From positions 1 through 6,521 of the forward strand of contig PXYR01000097.1 of the NCBI GenBank assembly GCA_003023665.1: a DNA stretch of 6,521 nucleotides, given 5' to 3'. Origin of the DNA: Bacteroidota bacterium. Lineage in GTDB: Bacteria > Bacteroidota > Bacteroidia > Flavobacteriales > Schleiferiaceae. Position 1 is the stretch's first letter. Each line of letters starts with the position of its first letter. Shown here one piece after another: positions 1 through 5,392 of the stretch. The notes beneath the pieces were generated by a model. The model saw only the letters and a program-made list of their open reading frames with translations. It was not told where the DNA came from and searched no databases. Made by a program: the position numbers and the translations under genes.

Positions 1-706
1 TTTTAAAACACTTGATTTTACCGATTACACGGCGCAGGTCAGCCTGAGGGATCCTAACAAACCGGAAAAATATATAGGATCGGATGAAAATTGGGAGAAA
101 GCTGAGAGTGCAATTATTGAGGCTGCAGAGGAGAAAAACCTGAATACCATTGTTGAATACGGCGAGGCAGCTTTTTATGGTCCAAAACTAGATTTTATGG
201 TCAAAGATGCTCTTGGAAGAAGTTGGCAGCTAGGAACCATTCAAGTAGATTATAATCTCCCCGAACGATTTGAACTAGAATACAAGGGTTCTGATAATGA
301 AAGTCATCGTCCTGTAATGATTCACCGTGCACCTTTTGGTTCCATGGAGCGTTTTGTTGCGGTATTATTGGAGCATTGTGGTGGTAATTTCCCACTGTGG
401 CTTACACCGGAGCAGGTGAAGATTTTACCAGTAAGTGAGAAATACAATGACTGCGCAAAAGAAATAGCAGAATTCCTAGAATTTTCCGATATTCGCGCCC
501 TCGTAGATGAGCGTAACGAAAAGATTGGCAGGAAGATACGAGACGCAGAAGTGACGAAGATTCCGTTCATGTTAATCGTTGGTGAAAAAGAAGCAACCAG
601 CGGAGAGCTAAGTGTACGGCGTCATGGAGAAGGAGATTTGGGAACAATGACCCGTGAAGATTTTGTAAAAAGCATTGAGGATGAGATTTCTCAATTAATT
701 GATTAA
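1..706 (+). CDS. thrS: Threonyl-tRNA synthetase, C-terminal part (5' end outside window)
   Basis: Class II aminoacyl-tRNA synthetase that charges tRNA-Thr in the cytoplasm. Only the last 234 residues are present; the first complete codon begins at base 2. Visible residues 58-65 (FYGPKLDF) and 75-90 (WQLGTIQVDYNLPERF) are the end of the catalytic core. Residues 108-118 (HRAPFGSMERF) are class II motif 3. Its histidine aligns with the third zinc ligand of the E. coli enzyme (His511), and R117 is the motif 3 arginine. From about residue 134 the anticodon-binding domain follows, with ILPVSEKY, VDERNEKIGRKIRDAE and KIPFMLIVGEKE. The frame stays open and ends in tandem stops, TAA TAA. An internal ATG at 197 is not the start, because conserved core sequence continues upstream of it. 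The gene heads the thrS-infC-rpmI-rplT cluster, with 27 bases before infC. Identification is near certain; the N-terminal editing domains cannot be seen. Confidence 0.97.
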   Translation, partial: FKTLDFTDYTAQVSLRDPNKPEKYIGSDENWEKAESAIIEAAEEKNLNTIVEYGEAAFYGPKLDFMVKDALGRSWQLGTIQVDYNLPERFELEYKGSDNESHRPVMIHRAPFGSMERFVAVLLEHCGGNFPLWLTPEQVKILPVSEKYNDCAKEIAEFLEFSDIRALVDERNEKIGRKIRDAEVTKIPFMLIVGEKEATSGELSVRRHGEGDLGTMTREDFVKSIEDEISQLID

Positions 707-733
707 TAACAGTTTAACTAAAACAACGGAACA

Positions 734-736
734 CTG
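734..736 (+). promoter_or_regulatory. infC: Putative non-AUG (CTG) initiation codon of infC
   Basis: This CTG is the only plausible initiator between the in-frame stop at 719-721 and the conserved IF3 N-domain at 782. A weak purine run (GGA at 728-730) sits just upstream. In E. coli, IF3 represses its own mRNA by rejecting an AUU start; a CTG start here could work in the same way. The alternatives ACG 788, ATC 800, ATT 815 and TTG 821 would each remove conserved residues. Confidence 0.6.
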
Positions 737-1276
737 AGAAGAGGAAAAAGAAAGCAGCCAAAAGAAAAGTTAGCTGCAAATCACAGAACGAATGAACGTA
801 TCCGCGTTCCAAAAATTCGCTTGGTAGGAGATAATGTTGAACCTGGGGTTTACGATACTCGAAATGCCTTGCGGATGGCTGAAGACTTAGAATTAGATTT
901 GGTAGAAATTTCGCCAAAAGCCGATCCACCTGTTTGTAAAATCATTGATTACAGCAAATTCATGTACGATCAGCGTAAAAAGCAAAAAGAACTTGCTGCG
1001 AAAGCGGTTAAGGTCGTTATCAAAGAAATTCGTTTTGGTCCAAACACCTCCGATCACGATTACGAATTCAAGAAGAAACATGCTATAGAGTTTCTCCAGA
1101 GTGGAGCCAAAGTAAAGGCATTTGTTTTCTTCCGTGGTCGTTCGATTGTTTTTAAAGACAAGGGCGAAATATTATTGTTGCGTCTTGCTCAAGACCTAGA
1201 AGAATATGGAAAAGTTGAGCATATGCCATCTATGGACGGCAAAAAGATGAACATTACTATTGCCCCAAAAAAATAA
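734..1276 (+). CDS. infC: Translation initiation factor IF-3, apparent CTG start
   Basis: IF3 binds the 30S subunit, keeps it apart from 50S and proofreads the start codon and initiator tRNA. The N-domain is clear (HRTNERIRVP at residues 17-26, LVGDNVEPGVY at 30-40). The family signature KIIDYSKFMYDQRK lies at 69-82. The C-domain carries KEIRFGPNTSDHDYEFK (97-113), FFRGRSIVFK (132-141) and QDLEEYGKVEHMP (153-165). The start was chosen by elimination. The conserved N-domain begins at base 782 and the in-frame stop before it is at 719-721. Between them there is no ATG or GTG, and CTG 734 is the only near-standard candidate. The first in-frame ATG (875) and the TTG at 821 would both cut away conserved N-domain. 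Starting at CTG gives 180 residues, the same length as E. coli IF3, with a basic N-terminal tail (RRGKRKQPK). A non-AUG start fits the known IF3 autoregulation of infC, which uses AUU in E. coli. Product is certain; the exact start codon is inferred. Confidence 0.95.
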   Translation: MRRGKRKQPKEKLAANHRTNERIRVPKIRLVGDNVEPGVYDTRNALRMAEDLELDLVEISPKADPPVCKIIDYSKFMYDQRKKQKELAAKAVKVVIKEIRFGPNTSDHDYEFKKKHAIEFLQSGAKVKAFVFFRGRSIVFKDKGEILLLRLAQDLEEYGKVEHMPSMDGKKMNITIAPKK

Positions 1277-1305
1277 AAGTTACTCCAAATAAATACAGTT
1301 GAATC

Positions 1306-1503
1306 ATGCCAAAGATGAAAACTAAATCCAGTGCAAAAAAGCGTTTTAAGCTGACAGGTACTGGTAAAATTAAAAGGAAGCATGCTTTCAAGTCACACAT
1401 TTTGACAAAGAAAGCTACTGACCAGAAGCGTCGTTTGACAAAATCTGGTTTAGTTCACGATTCTGATGTTGCAAACATCAAGAATCAATTGGGAATGAAG
1501 TAA
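1306..1503 (+). CDS. rpmI: 50S ribosomal protein L35
   Basis: Small basic protein of the large ribosomal subunit, 65 residues, the usual length for bL35. The N-terminal MPKMKTKSSAKKRFK and the following TGTGKIKRKHAFKSHIL are the hallmark L35 sequence. About a third of the residues are Lys or Arg, as expected for an rRNA-binding protein. The ATG at 1306 gives the canonical MPKMKT start. No Shine-Dalgarno sequence is visible (the preceding bases are CAGTTGAATC), which is common in Bacteroidota. It lies 29 bases after infC and 86 bases before rplT, in the usual infC-rpmI-rplT order. In E. coli and Bacillus this operon is repressed at the RNA level by L20. A short hairpin can form across the stop codon (see 1490-1509). 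Confidence 0.97.
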   Translation: MPKMKTKSSAKKRFKLTGTGKIKRKHAFKSHILTKKATDQKRRLTKSGLVHDSDVANIKNQLGMK

Positions 1504-1509
1504 TTCCCA
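1490..1509 (+). other. Short hairpin across the rpmI stop codon
   Basis: TGGGAAT (1490-1496) pairs perfectly with ATTCCCA (1503-1509) around the six-base loop GAAGTA. The rpmI stop TAA (1501-1503) lies in the loop and first stem base. No T-run follows, so it is not an intrinsic terminator. A role in translational coupling, RNA processing or regulation is possible but unproven; a 7-bp stem can also occur by chance. Confidence 0.35.
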
Positions 1510-1526
1510 GAGTTAGTTAATAACCC

Positions 1527-1574
1527 TGTGCTCGGTAAATAAACCTTTTTGAAATAGTAGAAGTACCGCTCACA
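1527..1574 (+). promoter_or_regulatory. Candidate structured leader of rplT (possible L20 autoregulatory site)
   Basis: Within the 86-base rpmI-rplT spacer, TGTG (1527-1530) can pair with CACA (1571-1574). After a 2x2 CT/CT mismatch, CGGTA (1533-1537) can pair with TACCG (1564-1568), leaving a 26-base loop. The structure ends 15 bases before the rplT ATG. L20 is known to bind structured mRNA and repress this operon in E. coli and Firmicutes, so a site here would be well placed. No match to a named leader family is claimed. The stability is modest and the fold was made by eye. Confidence 0.35.
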
Positions 1575-1589
1575 AAAAATTAAACAATT

Positions 1590-1934
1590 ATGCCACGTTC
1601 AGTAAATGCTGTTGCTTCAAGAGAGCGCAGAAAAAAATTGATGAAGCACGCCAAAGGTTACTTTGGTCGTCGCAAAAACGTTTGGACGGTTGCAAAGAAT
1701 GCTGTTGAAAAAGGTCTTCAGTATGCTTACCGCGATCGTAAGAACAAAAAACGCACTTTCCGCGCATTGTGGATTCAGCGTATTAACGCTGGTGCACGCA
1801 TGCACGGTATGTCTTACTCTCAATTCATGGGTAAGGTGAAAAAGGCGAACATTGAATTGAACCGTAAAGTCTTGGCAGATTTAGCCATGAACCACCCGGA
1901 AGCGTTCAAAGCGATCGTTGATAAGGTGAAGTAA
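1590..1934 (+). CDS. rplT: 50S ribosomal protein L20
   Basis: Large-subunit protein that binds 23S rRNA early in 50S assembly, 114 residues, full length for the family. The start MPRSVNAVASRERRKKLMKH is typical. So are the GYFGRRKNVW stretch (about residues 23-32), YRDRKNKKRTFRALWIQRIN (47-66) and the C-terminal NRKVLADLAMNHPEAF. The N-terminal half is the long basic arm that enters rRNA; the C-terminal half is the globular domain which, in other bacteria, also binds the operon mRNA to repress it. The ATG at 1590 follows an A/T-rich tract (AAAAAATTAAACAATT) and lacks a Shine-Dalgarno sequence, as in many Bacteroidota ribosomal genes. It is the last gene of the cluster, followed 20 bases later by a strong terminator hairpin. 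Confidence 0.97.
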   Translation: MPRSVNAVASRERRKKLMKHAKGYFGRRKNVWTVAKNAVEKGLQYAYRDRKNKKRTFRALWIQRINAGARMHGMSYSQFMGKVKKANIELNRKVLADLAMNHPEAFKAIVDKVK

Positions 1935-1954
1935 TAATCTTTTGGAGTACTTAG

Positions 1955-1990
1955 AAACGCCCCGTTCTTTTAAGAGCGGGGCGTTTTATT
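1955..1990 (+). terminator. Intrinsic terminator after rplT, probably bidirectional
   Basis: AAACGCCCCG (1955-1964) pairs perfectly with CGGGGCGTTT (1977-1986). The stem extends inward through a T-G wobble, T-A and C-G to a small TTTTAA loop. TTTTATTT follows on the plus strand, so this ends the thrS-rplT transcript. The hairpin starts 10 bases beyond the stop of the convergent ABC gene and so may end that transcript too, although the T-run in that direction (TTTCTAAG) is weak. Confidence 0.9.
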
Positions 1991-1996
1991 TGGAGA

Positions 1997-2890
1997 CTAT
2001 TTTGAGATCAAACGGTACCCATGATAATTGTAAATACGCATTTCACCCTTTGGAAGCTTAATCGTTTCAATGGGCGTAGCCTTTAGTTTGGGTAACTCAT
2101 GCGCGTAGCACCATTTTTCTTGGTCATTTTCACGCCATTTCCCAGGCACCTCAACATGTAACGGAAGCACATTGATGTAATCAAATAAACCAGCTATCTC
2201 ATGATGAATAGGTTCCGCAATAATCTCATTTGGCTTACCTTTTTGAACTAATTGCCCGCCTTGAACTACCCAAAGTGTATCTGCAACAAAGAGTGCATCT
2301 GCCGGATCATGTAATACCAATAATGCCGCACAACGTTCACGCTTAATCATCGCCTTAAAATCCATTAATATCAAGGATTTTGTGCGCAGGTCCAACTGAG
2401 CCAAACTTTCATCCATTAATAACACAGGAGGGCTGCCGGCCATAGCTTTTGCAATACTTACTCTTTGACGTTGGCCGCCGCTTAATGTTTTGGCTTTTTG
2501 ACCACTGAACTGCTCAAGATACATGGCAGACTTTAGAGCCTCTATACGTTCTTCCCTGTCCTCAGGGTGCATTCCAATAATATGATGGCCAATGTTCTCC
2601 TCTAGACTCAACATATTTTGAAGATCATCTAATTGAGGTACCCATCCTGCTTTGGTTTCATCCAAAACGAGCCGTTTTTTTCTAGTCTCAACGGCGGTGC
2701 CATCTATGATTACCTCCCCGCTATATGCATCTAATTCGCCACGTAATAGGCGCATTAAGGTACTCTTGCCAGCCCCGGAAGGACCAACAATTACAACAAT
2801 CTCTCCTGCGTTGACGGAAGCACTACCAAATTTGAAATCAACTTGGTCGTAAGAGAAATTTAAATCTTTAAATTCTAAAAGTGGATTCAT
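1997..2890 (-). CDS. ABC transporter ATP-binding protein (FbpC/PotA-like, orphan)
   Basis: Cytoplasmic ATPase subunit of an ABC transporter, 297 residues from the ATG at 2890. All nucleotide-binding motifs are intact: Walker A GPSGAGKST (36-44), Q-loop Q86 in WVPQLDDL, signature LSGGQRQRVSIAKAMA (136-151), Walker B VLLMDE (156-161), D-loop ending at D167 and H-loop H194. After the ATPase domain (to about 235) a tail of about 60 residues begins LFDYINVLPL. This resembles the linker into the TOBE domain of PotA/FbpC/MalK-type subunits, and CYAHELPKLK may be a degenerate form of the RPE-containing segment; that reading is inference. No permease or binding protein lies in the window, so the substrate is unknown. 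A TTG at 2905 was rejected as start because it falls in the terminator T-run just upstream. The gene converges on rplT. Confidence 0.85.
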   Translation of the reverse strand: MNPLLEFKDLNFSYDQVDFKFGSASVNAGEIVVIVGPSGAGKSTLMRLLRGELDAYSGEVIIDGTAVETRKKRLVLDETKAGWVPQLDDLQNMLSLEENIGHHIIGMHPEDREERIEALKSAMYLEQFSGQKAKTLSGGQRQRVSIAKAMAGSPPVLLMDESLAQLDLRTKSLILMDFKAMIKRERCAALLVLHDPADALFVADTLWVVQGGQLVQKGKPNEIIAEPIHHEIAGLFDYINVLPLHVEVPGKWRENDQEKWCYAHELPKLKATPIETIKLPKGEMRIYNYHGYRLISK

Positions 2891-2903
2891 CAATTGGGTT
2901 AAC

Positions 2904-2931
2904 AAAAAAACCGCCCCAAAGTTGGGGCGGT
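2904..2931 (-). terminator. Intrinsic terminator after lpdA
   Basis: Read on the minus strand, ACCGCCCCA (2931-2923) pairs with TGGGGCGGT (2918-2910) around a four-base loop, followed by a run of seven T (2910-2904). It begins 21 bases after the lpdA stop. The very GC-rich stem and clean T-run make it a textbook Rho-independent terminator. It lies just upstream of the ABC ATPase gene on the same strand, which suggests that gene is not simply co-transcribed with lpdA. Confidence 0.93.
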
Positions 2932-2952
2932 CTCTCCTATTAAGCGCGTTGT

Positions 2953-4341
2953 TTACAAATGAATGACTTCATCATACGCTGCTGCAGTTGCTTCCATAAA
3001 CGCTTCGCTCAGCGTAGGATGCGGGTGAACAGCTTTCAAAATTTCATGTCCGGTAGTTTCAAGTTTTCTTGCCAGTACAGCTTCGGCTATCATCTCCGTT
3101 ACATTTGAGCCAATCATGTGAGCCCCAAGTAATTCACCATATTTCGAATCAAAAATCACTTTAATAAATCCGTCTTTGTGACCTGAGGCAGATGCTTTAC
3201 CTGATGCAGAGAATGGGAACTTTCCTACTTTTAGTTCATACCCTGCTTCCTTAGCTGCCTTTTCTGTCATTCCCACAGAAGCAACTTCCGGGAAACAGTA
3301 AGTACAACCCGGTATGTTTCCATAATCCAGTGGTTCAACGTTATGTCCGGCAATTTTCTCAACACAGAGTATACCTTCTGCGGAAGCTACATGCGCTAGT
3401 GCTGGACCTTTGACAATATCACCTATTGCATAATATCCAGGCACCGTAGTTTGGTAATAATCATTGACCATTACACGTCCACGATCCGTAGCAATTCCAA
3501 CATCTTCTAAACCTATTCCTTCTACGTTAGGAGCAATCCCCACTGCAGACAGCACCACATCCGCTTCAAGGACTTCTTCTCCTTTCTTAGTTTTTACAGT
3601 CACCTTACATCCAGCTCCTGAAGTATCAACGGAAGTAACTTCCGAATTAGTCATAATTTTTATTCCGCTCTTCTTGAATGTGCGTTCAAGTTGCTTGCTG
3701 ACTTCTTCATCCTCTAACGGTACAATGTTGGGCAAATATTCTACAACAGTAACTTCCGTGCCCATGCTGTTGTAGAAATATGCGAATTCAATTCCAATAG
3801 CCCCTGAACCAACCACAACCAACTTCTTTGGCTGCTTCTCAAGGGTCATGGCCTGTCTGTAACCTATGATTTTCTTGCCGTCTTGCGGTAGAGAAGGAAG
3901 TTCTCTTGAACGAGCTCCAGTGGCAATGATGATATGATTTGCAGCATAGATGGTTTCTTTTCCGCTTGCATCTGTCACAGCAACTTTCTTTCCTGCTTGT
4001 ACAGTCCCAAAACCGTTAAGTACCGTGATTTTATTCTTTTTCATCAAAAATTGAACGCCACCGCTCATTCCATTGGCAACATCTCTTGAGCGATTTACAA
4101 CTGCATTAAAATCTTTGTCGTATTTACTCACTTTGATACCAAAGTCTTCAGCATGCTTTACGTATTCAAATACCTGTGCACTTTTCAGCAAAGCCTTTGT
4201 TGGTATACAACCCCAATTCAGACATACGCCTCCAAGATTCTCTTTTTCTACCACAGCCGTCTTTAATCCAAGCTGAGAAGCGCGTATTGCTGTTACATAA
4301 CCACCCGGTCCAGAGCCTACTACAATTACGTCAAAATCCAT
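2953..4341 (-). CDS. lpdA: Dihydrolipoamide dehydrogenase (E3)
   Basis: FAD-dependent disulfide oxidoreductase that reoxidises dihydrolipoamide with NAD+, serving the pyruvate and 2-oxoglutarate dehydrogenase complexes and the glycine cleavage system. It is full length at 462 residues. The FAD-binding GSGPGG is at 9-14. The redox-active disulfide is C40/C45 in GGVCLNWGCIPTKALL. The NAD Rossmann motif GSGAIGIEFA is at 178-187, with acidic E201 ending the second strand, which fits NAD rather than NADP. The second FAD contact is YYAIGD. The C-terminal interface motif HPHPTLSE supplies catalytic H441 and E446, so all active-site residues are present. The start MDFDVIVVGSGPGG is standard. It lies 44 bases downstream of ridA on the same strand, with no terminator between, so the two may be co-transcribed. 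A strong terminator follows. No E1/E2 subunit genes are nearby; a stand-alone E3 is common. Confidence 0.97.
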   Translation of the reverse strand: MDFDVIVVGSGPGGYVTAIRASQLGLKTAVVEKENLGGVCLNWGCIPTKALLKSAQVFEYVKHAEDFGIKVSKYDKDFNAVVNRSRDVANGMSGGVQFLMKKNKITVLNGFGTVQAGKKVAVTDASGKETIYAANHIIIATGARSRELPSLPQDGKKIIGYRQAMTLEKQPKKLVVVGSGAIGIEFAYFYNSMGTEVTVVEYLPNIVPLEDEEVSKQLERTFKKSGIKIMTNSEVTSVDTSGAGCKVTVKTKKGEEVLEADVVLSAVGIAPNVEGIGLEDVGIATDRGRVMVNDYYQTTVPGYYAIGDIVKGPALAHVASAEGILCVEKIAGHNVEPLDYGNIPGCTYCFPEVASVGMTEKAAKEAGYELKVGKFPFSASGKASASGHKDGFIKVIFDSKYGELLGAHMIGSNVTEMIAEAVLARKLETTGHEILKAVHPHPTLSEAFMEATAAAYDEVIHL

Positions 4342-4385
4342 TTCTGATGTGTTTAAAATGAGGGTGCAATTTAATACCCAAATGG

Positions 4386-4769
4386 TTAACTCTTACGTAC
4401 GGCAATGCAGGATATCTCAACATTTACATTTTTTGGTAACGTTTTTACTGCAACGGTTTCTCTAGCCGGATATGGGGCGTTAAAATGTCGGGCATAAACC
4501 TCATTGACCTGCGGAAAATAATCCATGCTACTCAAGAAAATTGAGGTTTTCACAACGTTGTTAAAGTCTGAACCTGCAGCAAGGAGGACCGCTTGTAGAT
4601 TACACATAACGCGTTCCGTTTCACTCTCAATACTTTCCAACTCTAGGGCCCCTGTATGTGGATCCATGGCAATTTGGCCTGAGGTAAATATCATATTTCC
4701 TGCCTCTATACCTGCACTATAGGGACCAATAGCAGGCGCAAGCCCCTTCCCTTCAATTGCTTTTTTCAT
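4386..4769 (-). CDS. ridA: RidA family enamine/imine deaminase
   Basis: RidA hydrolyses reactive enamine/imine intermediates such as 2-aminoacrylate released by PLP enzymes (serine/threonine dehydratases), protecting other PLP enzymes from damage. It is a small cytoplasmic protein, a homotrimer in the family. At 127 residues it is the usual length. Conserved residues are present: GPYSAG with Y17 (15-20), FTSGQIAMDP (28-37), the substrate-binding arginine R103 in PARETVAV, and E118 in VNVEISCIA. The start was placed at the ATG at 4769. A TTG two codons upstream would add only two residues and break the usual MKKAI-type beginning. Glu after the key arginine, instead of the small residue of the classic signature, is as I recall seen in other Bacteroidota members, so it is not taken as loss of function. 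It is divergent from the amidotransferase gene and upstream of lpdA. Confidence 0.95.
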   Translation of the reverse strand: MKKAIEGKGLAPAIGPYSAGIEAGNMIFTSGQIAMDPHTGALELESIESETERVMCNLQAVLLAAGSDFNNVVKTSIFLSSMDYFPQVNEVYARHFNAPYPARETVAVKTLPKNVNVEISCIAVRKS

Positions 4770-4825
4770 GCTCAATTCATTTTAACGAATTCGATTTAAC
4801 TATCAATTTAGTTCATATTTGCATG
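4770..4825. promoter_or_regulatory. Divergent intergenic region between ridA and pabA/trpG
   Basis: These 56 A/T-rich bases must hold the promoters or 5' leaders of both genes, which point away from each other. I see no exact match on either strand to the Bacteroidota -7 element TAnnTTTG. The nearest is CATATTTG on the plus strand, too close to the ATG to serve as a normal promoter. An 8-base palindrome CGAATTCG (4786-4793) lies near the middle. No Shine-Dalgarno sequence precedes either start. Confidence 0.45.
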
Positions 4826-5392
4826 ATGAAGGTACTCCTAATAGATAATTACGACAGTTTTACCTACAACCTCGTTCATTACCTGGAAAAACTAGAGGTA
4901 GACGTCACCGTAGTGCGTAATGATAAAACGCTGCCTTCGCTAGAGTTGTTTGACGGCTTGGTTTTGAGTCCGGGCCCTGGCCTTCCGAAGGAAAGCGGAC
5001 AATTAATGCCTATTTTAAAGAAGGCTTTTGGAAACATCCCGATTTTAGGAATTTGTTTGGGAATGCAAGCATTGGCAGAACATTGTGGAGCTTCGTTGTA
5101 TAACAGAAAAGGCGTCATGCACGGACGCACGGTGCAACTAGAAAACATTAAACCAAGTATTCTTTTAAATGGTCTCGAAGCCAAAACAGTGGGGTTGTAT
5201 CACAGCTGGGCGGTAAATGCGGAGTCTTTAGGTGAAGATTGGTGCATATGTGCAACAGCTATGGATGATTTTGCTCCTATGGTGATGGAAAATTCTCAAA
5301 AAAAAGCTTTTGCCGTCCAGTTCCATCCTGAAAGCATCTTGACCACAGATGGCTTTAAGGTTATTGAAAACTGGGTAAAAACGATCGCTTAG
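4826..5392 (+). CDS. pabA: Glutamine amidotransferase, aminodeoxychorismate/anthranilate synthase component II
   Basis: Class I glutamine amidotransferase that releases ammonia from glutamine for a chorismate-binding partner: PabB (4-amino-4-deoxychorismate, folate) or TrpE (anthranilate, tryptophan). It is full length at 188 residues. Motifs: LLIDNYDSFTYNLV (4-17), oxyanion-strand SPGPG (48-52), nucleophile C77 in ILGICLGMQAL, YHSWAV (125-130) and FHPES with H167 and E169. The Cys-His-Glu triad is therefore intact. The start is ATG 4826, giving MKVLLIDNYDSF; ATG 4823 directly before it would add one Met. A longer frame from 4757 runs into ridA and is unlikely. Its position outside a trp operon favours PabA, but many bacteria use one subunit for both pathways, so PabA versus TrpG is open. 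It is divergent from ridA and overlaps the lptD end by 4 bases tail to tail. Confidence 0.92.
   Translation: MKVLLIDNYDSFTYNLVHYLEKLEVDVTVVRNDKTLPSLELFDGLVLSPGPGLPKESGQLMPILKKAFGNIPILGICLGMQALAEHCGASLYNRKGVMHGRTVQLENIKPSILLNGLEAKTVGLYHSWAVNAESLGEDWCICATAMDDFAPMVMENSQKKAFAVQFHPESILTTDGFKVIENWVKTIA

Noticed and set aside
197..199. ATG as start of a separate 169-residue protein
   Set aside because: The same frame is open upstream to the window edge and encodes conserved ThrRS core (FYGPKLDF just before and across it), so it is an internal methionine.
821..823. TTG as infC start
   Set aside because: It lies inside the conserved IF3 N-domain (HRTNERIRVP precedes it in frame), so it would truncate the protein.
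2903..2905. TTG as start of the ABC ATPase
   Set aside because: It overlaps the T-run end of the lpdA terminator; the ATG five codons later gives a standard N-terminus.
1955..2931. The two GC-rich hairpins (1955-1986 and 2910-2931) as copies of a dispersed repeat
   Set aside because: They share only the CGCCCC/GGGGCG core common to strong terminators; flanks and loops differ.
3464..3775. Plus-strand open frame of 103 codons opposite lpdA
   Set aside because: It is antisense to a strongly conserved gene, low in complexity (Ser/Thr/Pro-rich) and without recognisable motifs.
4786..4793. Palindrome CGAATTCG as an operator between ridA and pabA/trpG
   Set aside because: Only 8 bases are perfectly symmetric and the flanks match poorly; such a palindrome is expected by chance.
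4757..4825. Upstream extension of pabA/trpG (LFSCSIHFNEFDL...)
   Set aside because: It overlaps the ridA start and precedes the invariant family N-terminus MKVLLIDNYDSF; it looks like translated intergenic DNA.
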